From positions 50,020 through 59,883 of the forward strand of contig DJBG01000206.1 of NCBI GenBank assembly GCA_002429965.1: a DNA stretch of 9,864 nt, written 5' to 3'. Position 1 is the stretch's first letter. The number at the start of each line of letters is the position of its first letter. A program made the position numbers and the translations under genes. Shown here in pieces: positions 5,512 to 9,864 of the stretch. Below the pieces are notes generated by a model that saw only the letters and a list, made by a program, of their open reading frames with translations, made no database searches and was not told the DNA's origin. This DNA comes from Hungatella sp. UBA5982 (GTDB lineage: Bacteria; Bacillota; Clostridia; Lachnospirales; Lachnospiraceae).

Positions 5512-7044
5512 ATGGACTATGAGGATGAATTAGACCGTATGCGGGCCCGTAAAAACCGGGTGAGCAGCAAAAGGGCGGGGAACCCAGATAAATCGCATCC
5601 GGCTGAAAATAAGCACCGTTCACAGGCGGTGAGAGGAGACAGGACCTATTACAGTACAGGAGACGGAAGAAACCCCCGTGCCCGTTATAATGGTCCGCAA
5701 AACAACGCCAAACATAAGGCGGATAAAAAACGGAAACGAAAACATAAGCAGCGCGTGATATTCATGGAGCTTGTAATTTTGGCGCTGGTTCTGCTGGGCG
5801 GAGTTTTTCTGTTCAAACAGCGCACTCATCAGAAAGGCTATTGGACCATTGCAGTTTTTGGCGTAGACTCCAGAGATGGAAAACTTGAAAAGGGAGCCCT
5901 GTCCGATGTGGAGATGATCTGCAACATCGATAAAGCTACCGGCGAGATAAAACTGGTATCGGTTTTCAGGGATACATATTTAAAGATTGACAGCAAGGGA
6001 ACCTATCACAAGATAAATGAGGCCTATTTTAAAGGCGGCCATAAACAGGCAGTCGATGCATTAAATGAGAATCTGGATCTTAGCATTGACGATTATGCCA
6101 CCTTTAACTGGAAAGCAGTTGCTGATGCCATTAATATTCTGGGCGGGGTCGATTTGGAAATTACAGATTCAGAATTCGCATATATCAACGGTTTTATTAC
6201 TGAAACTGTTAAATCCACCGGAATCGGTTCCTTTCAGTTGAAAAAGGCAGGGATGAACCATTTGGATGGAGTACAAGCTGTGTCCTATGCCAGACTCCGT
6301 CTCATGGATACGGATTTTAACCGGACAGAACGGCAGCGCAAGGTGATAAGTCTTGCAATGGATAAGGCAAAAAAAGCTGATTTTGGGACGCTAAGCACCC
6401 TGGTTTCCACCGTATTTCCCCAGATATCCACCAGCATTGGTATGAATGATATTCTGTCCATAGCCAAAGGAATCAACAAATACCACATAGGAGAAACAAA
6501 CGGTTTCCCATTTTCACGTACTACCATGAAGATTGGAAGAATGGATTGTGTTATCCCTACCACATTGGAGAGTAACCTCATCCAGCTCCACCAGTTTCTT
6601 TATAATGAGGCTGATTATTCTCCATCTTCAGCGGTGAAAAAAATCAGTGACAAGATTGCTCAGGAAAGCGGCATCAAAGAGCCTGGAAAGAATGCTCCGG
6701 CCGGCGGAAGTACAGGCGGCAAGAAAAAGGGAGATTCTTCTTCTAAAAATACCGCTCCTGCACAAACGGAAGCTCCCACAGAGGAAAGTGTGAAAGAGAC
6801 CACAGCAGAAAATACGAAGGAAGTGATTCCGGAAACAACAGAGCAGGAGATAACGGAAACCCCCACCAACGATGACGGAAGCCTGATTGGACCTGGTGCC
6901 AATATAAAGGAAACAGAGAAGAAACCGGAGAAGAAACCGGAGAAGGAAACAGAAAAGGAAACAAGACCGGAAAAGGAAACAGGGGAAAATCCGGGAGAAC
7001 AGGAAGGTCCTGGAGCTGGCGGAGAGATCGGTCCTGGCGTTTAA
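5512..7044 (+). CDS. LCP (LytR-CpsA-Psr) family cell-wall polymer transferase
   Basis: Enzymes of this family attach teichoic acids or other anionic polymers from lipid carriers to peptidoglycan on the outer face of the membrane. From ATG 5512 the protein has 510 residues. A basic, hydrophilic cytoplasmic N-terminus (to about 81, with a dense Lys/Arg run at 71-81) precedes one membrane helix at about 82-101. The extracellular LCP domain at about 112-290 shows FGVDSRD (116-122), SDVEM (131-135), the VFRDT motif (151-155) with its conserved Arg-Asp pair, KINEAY, and YARLR (259-263) followed by DFNRTERQR (268-276). A low-complexity Thr/Glu/Pro/Lys tail of about 120 residues ends in Gly/Pro. AAAGGA (5492-5497) is 14 nt before ATG 5512, which is rather far. 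An in-frame TTG at 5488 would add 8 residues but has an equally poor site, so the start is uncertain. It is probably co-transcribed with dcd (18-nt gap). Confidence 0.86.
   Translation: MDYEDELDRMRARKNRVSSKRAGNPDKSHPAENKHRSQAVRGDRTYYSTGDGRNPRARYNGPQNNAKHKADKKRKRKHKQRVIFMELVILALVLLGGVFLFKQRTHQKGYWTIAVFGVDSRDGKLEKGALSDVEMICNIDKATGEIKLVSVFRDTYLKIDSKGTYHKINEAYFKGGHKQAVDALNENLDLSIDDYATFNWKAVADAINILGGVDLEITDSEFAYINGFITETVKSTGIGSFQLKKAGMNHLDGVQAVSYARLRLMDTDFNRTERQRKVISLAMDKAKKADFGTLSTLVSTVFPQISTSIGMNDILSIAKGINKYHIGETNGFPFSRTTMKIGRMDCVIPTTLESNLIQLHQFLYNEADYSPSSAVKKISDKIAQESGIKEPGKNAPAGGSTGGKKKGDSSSKNTAPAQTEAPTEESVKETTAENTKEVIPETTEQEITETPTNDDGSLIGPGANIKETEKKPEKKPEKETEKETRPEKETGENPGEQEGPGAGGEIGPGV
6910..6980 (+). 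repeat. Short imperfect tandem repeats coding for the LCP tail
   Basis: Purine-rich units of the kind GAGAAGAAACCG and GAAAAGGAAACA recur head to tail. They encode EKKP-EKKP-EKET-EKET-RPEKET, a four-residue periodicity. The run sits near the 3' end of the LCP gene in the extracellular tail. Such short repeats can change copy number by slippage. Confidence 0.65.
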
Positions 7045-7062
7045 GAGAAAGGAAATTATTTT

Positions 7063-7596
7063 ATGATTTTATCTGATAAAACAATCCTTCGGATGCTAGC
7101 GGATAAAACGCTGATTATATCACCTATGGAAATGCACCAGATTCAGCCTGCCAGCGTAGACATCCGACTTGGGAATACGTTTTGCGTAATAGAAGAAACA
7201 AGCAATGGGATTATTTCCTTAAATGATGAGATTAGATATAAAACCATTGAGACGGACCGGTATCTGCTTCTGCCTGGACAGTTTGTACTTGCCACCACCA
7301 TGGAATATTTCTCTTTACCAGATGATCTGACGGCCTTTGTGGAGGGCCGCAGTTCCTTGGGACGGCTAGGGTTGTTCATACAGAATGCAGGCTGGGTGGA
7401 TCCGGGATTTGAAGGGGAAATCACATTAGAGCTTTTTAACGCAAACAGATGTGCCATAGAGCTATGTGCAGGCCGCCGTGTTGGACAGCTTGTTTTTGCT
7501 CAATTAGATGATCATGCCTTAAATCCGTACAACGGAAAATATCAGGGACAAAAGGGTGCAACGGCTTCAAAAGTTTTTATGGATATGGATTCATAA
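7063..7596 (+). CDS. dcd: dCTP deaminase, possibly bifunctional dCTP deaminase/dUTPase
   Basis: This is a 177-residue trimeric-type dCTP deaminase, supplying dUTP or dUMP for dTMP synthesis in the cytoplasm. QPASVDIRL (28-36), EGRSSLGRLGL (94-104), AGWVDPGFEG (109-118), ITLELFN (120-126, catalytic Glu123), GQLVFAQL (141-148) and KYQGQKG (159-165) cover the family's active-site motifs. The DPGFEG and GRSSLGRLGLFIQNAGW forms look more like the bifunctional Methanocaldococcus jannaschii and Mycobacterium tuberculosis enzymes, which go from dCTP straight to dUMP, than like E. coli Dcd. That is a comparison from memory, so bifunctionality is an inference. AAAGGA (7048-7053) lies 9 nt before ATG 7063. 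The LCP stop is 18 nt upstream and a strong terminator follows, so this is the last gene of its unit. Confidence 0.92.
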   Translation: MILSDKTILRMLADKTLIISPMEMHQIQPASVDIRLGNTFCVIEETSNGIISLNDEIRYKTIETDRYLLLPGQFVLATTMEYFSLPDDLTAFVEGRSSLGRLGLFIQNAGWVDPGFEGEITLELFNANRCAIELCAGRRVGQLVFAQLDDHALNPYNGKYQGQKGATASKVFMDMDS

Positions 7597-7604
7597 CGAA
7601 AAAG

Positions 7605-7651
7605 GAGATCAAGGCAGACCGAACTTATCGGTGTCTTGATCTCTTTTTTTT
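7605..7651 (+). terminator. Intrinsic terminator after dcd, probably bidirectional
   Basis: A perfect 9-bp stem GAGATCAAG/CTTGATCTC (7605-7613/7635-7643) carries an inner stem ACCGA/TCGGT and is followed by eight T residues (7644-7651). On the other strand the same hairpin is followed by a run of five T residues (AAAAA at 7599-7603 on +). It can therefore also end the convergent minus-strand gene at 7680-8702. Confidence 0.9.
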
Positions 7652-7679
7652 GATGAATAACATATTTCTTTCGTGCTTT

Positions 7680-8702
7680 TTACCGATTATTTGTCCCTAC
7701 CTTAATATCTAAAATATCCAGGAAAAACATGAACAGCGGAATACCAAAAAGCAGTCCCCAGACTCCGATATAATGTTCGCTCACCATTAAAATAAGAAAA
7801 ACCAAAAATACGGGGATTTTTGTTTTTGCAGACATTAATTTTGGGTTTAATACATAGGTTTCCAAAGAATGGAGAATAGCAATCATCACAATAACTTCTA
7901 TGATTTTTATGGCGCCTCCAATATTAAATGCGATAATTGTAAGGGGAACCATGGAAATGATCACTCCGGCAACGGGAATCAAACCTAGAATAAAAATCAT
8001 GGCTCCAAGCCCCAATGTCTGCGGAAATCCCATAACTGTCAGGGCTAACACAGACAGAAAAGAGTTAATAAATGCAATTACAATCTGCAATTCAATTACT
8101 TTTCCGAAAGAATTTAAAAACTTTTTACCATAAAACGTAAAGTATTCATACAGGAAGGAAATTTTGCTCTTCTCCATGTGTTTAAAAAATACGACGATTT
8201 CATCCTTTTCTAATAAGAAAAGAAAGCTTATCAAAAAGGACATCAATAAATTTATACTAAAGGTACCTGCTGTTGTTACAAACCCCAAAAGATGGCTTTC
8301 CGCTAACCGGATATAAGCGTCGATCTGATCCTCTGGCATGATATTCATCAGATTAATGTCGAACTTTGACTGAACCTGGCTCAAATCAAAGGTAGAAATC
8401 AAACTGATGATATCAAATAACTGTTGGGTAACCTTTGGAATATAGACGATTCCTGATATGGTGAAAAACAGCACAATTATAATATACATGAAAATGGTAA
8501 TCAGCTTTCGGCTGATTCTCATGCGGGTATTTACCTTATCATAAATAAACTTTTGGAGCTGACCAAAAATAAATGTAACTATGAATATGAGTAAAAGCTG
8601 ATTCAGCATGCCTCGAAAGAAATACATAAACAAAACCAGCAATACGGTACTAAAGATCTTTTTTACAAGTGTATTATTAATAATTCCATCAAACTTATCC
8701 AT
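7680..8702 (-). CDS. AI-2E family transporter
   Basis: This is a 340-residue polytopic membrane protein of the AI-2E (TqsA/PerM/YdiK) family, close to the usual 340-380 residues. Helices lie at about 13-30, 33-49 and 68-89. A soluble stretch at 90-142 is followed by helices near 144-165, 203-223, 230-258, 265-280 and 295-330. Family hallmarks are GLIPVAGVIIS (240-250), LNPKLMSAKTKIP (285-297) and GVWGLLFGIPL (313-323) close to the C-terminus. Family members have been linked to autoinducer-2 export or to Na+/H+ antiport, and most are uncharacterised, so the substrate here is unknown. Start ATG 8702 (minus) is preceded by AAAGG at 8711-8715 with 8-nt spacing. It is transcribed alone, convergent with dcd. 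The gene is AT-rich compared with the ugp operon. Confidence 0.86.
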   Translation of the reverse strand: MDKFDGIINNTLVKKIFSTVLLVLFMYFFRGMLNQLLLIFIVTFIFGQLQKFIYDKVNTRMRISRKLITIFMYIIIVLFFTISGIVYIPKVTQQLFDIISLISTFDLSQVQSKFDINLMNIMPEDQIDAYIRLAESHLLGFVTTAGTFSINLLMSFLISFLFLLEKDEIVVFFKHMEKSKISFLYEYFTFYGKKFLNSFGKVIELQIVIAFINSFLSVLALTVMGFPQTLGLGAMIFILGLIPVAGVIISMVPLTIIAFNIGGAIKIIEVIVMIAILHSLETYVLNPKLMSAKTKIPVFLVFLILMVSEHYIGVWGLLFGIPLFMFFLDILDIKVGTNNR

Positions 8703-8733
8703 TCCTTTTACCTTTCTTACCTAAAAACGTGTA

Positions 8734-8761
8734 TTTATAAATTATGTACTATTTATGTCAG
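8734..8761 (-). promoter_or_regulatory. Likely sigma-A promoter of the AI-2E family gene
   Basis: On the minus strand, CTGACA (-35, 8761-8756) and TATAAA (-10, 8739-8734) are 16 bp apart, each one base from consensus. Transcription would start near 8726 and give a leader of about 24 nt before the ATG at 8702. Confidence 0.5.
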
Positions 8762-9037
8762 ATTTAGGCCTGTATTTCAATTATAATATAATAATAAAGC
8801 TTTGAAAATACCCAGACACAAATTTGTAAAATCCATAATGACTTCTTAACAGTACCATTGGTTAAAAGAAAACGCGTCCAGGTAGAATTCAGAGAAAAAT
8901 GGAATCCAATACAAAAGAAGAGTAGAAAAGAGATTAGATAGGAACCTCTGATATCCTTGTTAATAAAAGGATGAAAGAGTTTCATCTCAAATAAATATAA
9001 AACGGCAAAATTATATTTGTAATGTAAACAGTATATT
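8762..9037. other. AT-rich intergenic stretch without a convincing gene
   Basis: This fills the space between the promoters of two divergent genes. A minus-strand frame of 96 codons (9054-8764) exists, but it has no ribosome binding site and starts inside the neighbouring promoter. Two adjacent inverted repeats are visible: ATCCTT/AAGGAT (8953-8958/8967-8972), and GATGAAA/TTTCATC (8970-8976/8980-8986) around a GAG centre. No T-run follows either of them. Nothing else was recognised here. Confidence 0.6.
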
Positions 9038-9057
9038 ATATTGACATTTATCAATAT
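9038..9057. promoter_or_regulatory. Candidate operator: perfect 7-bp inverted repeat over the -35 box
   Basis: ATATTGA (9038-9044) and TCAATAT (9051-9057) are perfect inverted repeats around a 6-bp centre and overlap the TTGACA -35 hexamer at 9041-9046. A dimeric repressor bound here would block RNA polymerase. The regulator is not in the window, and the AT-rich setting makes chance occurrence possible. Confidence 0.45.
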
Positions 9058-9069
9058 GAAACTTATAAT
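9041..9069 (+). promoter_or_regulatory. Consensus sigma-A promoter of the MFS exporter gene
   Basis: TTGACA (9041-9046), a 17-bp spacer, and TATAAT (9064-9069) match the housekeeping promoter consensus at all 12 positions with optimal spacing. The start should fall near 9076, leaving a leader of about 27 nt before ATG 9103. That is too short for the leader-peptide attenuation known for some macrolide-resistance genes. Confidence 0.88.
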
Positions 9070-9090
9070 GTTTTCTTAGCGACTAAATTT

Positions 9091-9096
9091 GGGGAG
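9091..9096 (+). promoter_or_regulatory. Ribosome binding site of the MFS exporter gene
   Basis: GGGGAG lies 6 nt before the ATG at 9103 and fixes this start. Confidence 0.8.
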
Positions 9097-9102
9097 AATA
9101 TT

Positions 9103-9864
9103 ATGAAAGTACCAGTAACTAATTGGAAACGAAATTTTTATACGATATGGGCAGGCCAGGCATTTTCTCAATTCTCAAGTTCTGTCCTTCAGTTTGCTAT
9201 TGTTTGGCATTTGACTGATAAAACAGGTTCCGCTTTGATTTTATCTGCCGCAATGATGATGGGGTTCTTGCCGCAGGGAATCTTAGGTCCTTTCATAGGT
9301 GTGTTTATTGACCGTTATAATAGAAAAATGATTATGGCAGTTTCAGATTTACTCATTGCCGCGGCCAGTTTTATCATGGTTATTGCGGGGCAGATGGGAG
9401 TTTTATCCACAGAGCTGATTTTATTGGTTTTACTGATTCGCTCAATAGGTTCTGCCTTTCATACACCTTGCCTTCAGGCAGTGACCCCGCAGATTGTTCC
9501 GGAGGATCAACTAACAAGATGTTCCGGATATTCACAGGCTTTGGAATCCGTTTCTCAATTATTTAGCCCTGCGTTAGCAGCAGTTCTCTATCAGTCATGG
9601 AGCTTAAGCGGTATTATTTTCCTTGATGTTATCGGAGCGTTAATTGCAGTATTCATGTTGGTAATATCTGTAATCCCGGAATTAAATCATAATGAAAACA
9701 TAGGAAAAATACACGTTTTAAGAGAAGCAAAGGAAGGTTTTAAAATACTTCGCACCCAAAAAGGAATGTTGGGTTTGGTTTTAATAGGTACTCTTTATAC
9801 CTTAGCATTGATGCCGACCAGTGCATTGTTTCCGCTGATGAGTATGTCTTATTTTCATGGAACC
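9103..9864 (+). CDS. Major facilitator superfamily exporter, Mef(A)-like, 3' end beyond the window
   Basis: The frame is open for 254 codons from ATG 9103 to the window end; a complete protein of this type has about 400-420 residues. The N-terminal half resembles the Mef(A)/Mef(E) macrolide exporters and their MFS_3 relatives. It has NWKRNFYTIWAGQAFS at residues 7-22, the loop 2-3 motif GPFIGVFIDRYNRK at 62-75, RSIGSAFHTP at about 113-122, and a VTPQIVPEDQLTRCSGYSQ stretch at about 126-144. These proton-driven pumps expel macrolides or other small molecules from the cytoplasm. Sequence resemblance does not prove drug specificity, and many chromosomal relatives have no known substrate. It is driven by a consensus promoter with a possible operator and is divergent from the AI-2E gene. 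No partner ABC-F gene (msr-like, as follows mef in known elements) can be seen because the window ends. Confidence 0.85.
   Translation, partial: MKVPVTNWKRNFYTIWAGQAFSQFSSSVLQFAIVWHLTDKTGSALILSAAMMMGFLPQGILGPFIGVFIDRYNRKMIMAVSDLLIAAASFIMVIAGQMGVLSTELILLVLLIRSIGSAFHTPCLQAVTPQIVPEDQLTRCSGYSQALESVSQLFSPALAAVLYQSWSLSGIIFLDVIGALIAVFMLVISVIPELNHNENIGKIHVLREAKEGFKILRTQKGMLGLVLIGTLYTLALMPTSALFPLMSMSYFHGT

Noticed and set aside
6285..6964. Minus-strand frames opposite the LCP domain and tail
   Set aside because: They are shadows of the LCP gene. The Ser/Val/Phe-rich products simply mirror the Lys/Glu/Thr-rich tail.
6910..6980. Tandem repeats as a CRISPR array
   Set aside because: The units are about 12 nt, contiguous, in frame and protein-coding, with no unique spacers.

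Overview
The window reads as chromosomal DNA of a clostridial Firmicute, most likely a Lachnospiraceae member of the Lacrimispora/Hungatella/Lachnoclostridium kind. The support is purine-rich Shine-Dalgarno sites before nearly every gene, sigma-A type promoters, a lipoprotein solute-binding protein, an LCP-family wall protein, and moderate GC that drops in the right third. The genus is an inference from protein style and was not tested.

Region 1 (1-5173, + strand) is one tightly packed operon for uptake and use of glycerol-3-phosphate or glycerophosphodiesters. The order is the 3' end of the ATPase gene ugpC, then permeases ugpA and ugpE (5-nt TGATG overlap at 1114-1118), lipoprotein binding protein ugpB, cytoplasmic glycerophosphodiester phosphodiesterase ugpQ, and a Cof-type HAD phosphatase that overlaps ugpQ by 23 nt. 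UgpB would capture substrate outside the cell. UgpA/E with UgpC would import it. UgpQ would release glycerol-3-phosphate from diesters, and the HAD enzyme may remove a phosphate from a product. The only sizeable gap in the operon, between ugpE and ugpB, is full of inverted repeats.

Region 2 (5174-5487) is a 314-bp non-coding gap. It holds an intrinsic terminator oriented on the minus strand and several further pairing segments. This suggests an unannotated structured RNA, and it is the best candidate for something undescribed here.

Region 3 (5488-7651, + strand) carries an LCP-family cell-wall ligase with a long low-complexity tail, then a dCTP deaminase of the type resembling bifunctional dCTP deaminase/dUTPases. 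A strong terminator closes it and probably serves both strands.

Region 4 (7680-8702, - strand) is an AI-2E family membrane protein convergent with dcd, with its own likely promoter. Region 5 (8762-9040) is AT-rich and shows no convincing gene. Region 6 (9041-end, + strand) is a Mef(A)-like major facilitator exporter cut by the window end. It is driven by a promoter matching the sigma-A consensus at all 12 hexamer positions, and a perfect inverted repeat over the -35 box could be an operator.

No mobile element, CRISPR array, tRNA or rRNA was seen.
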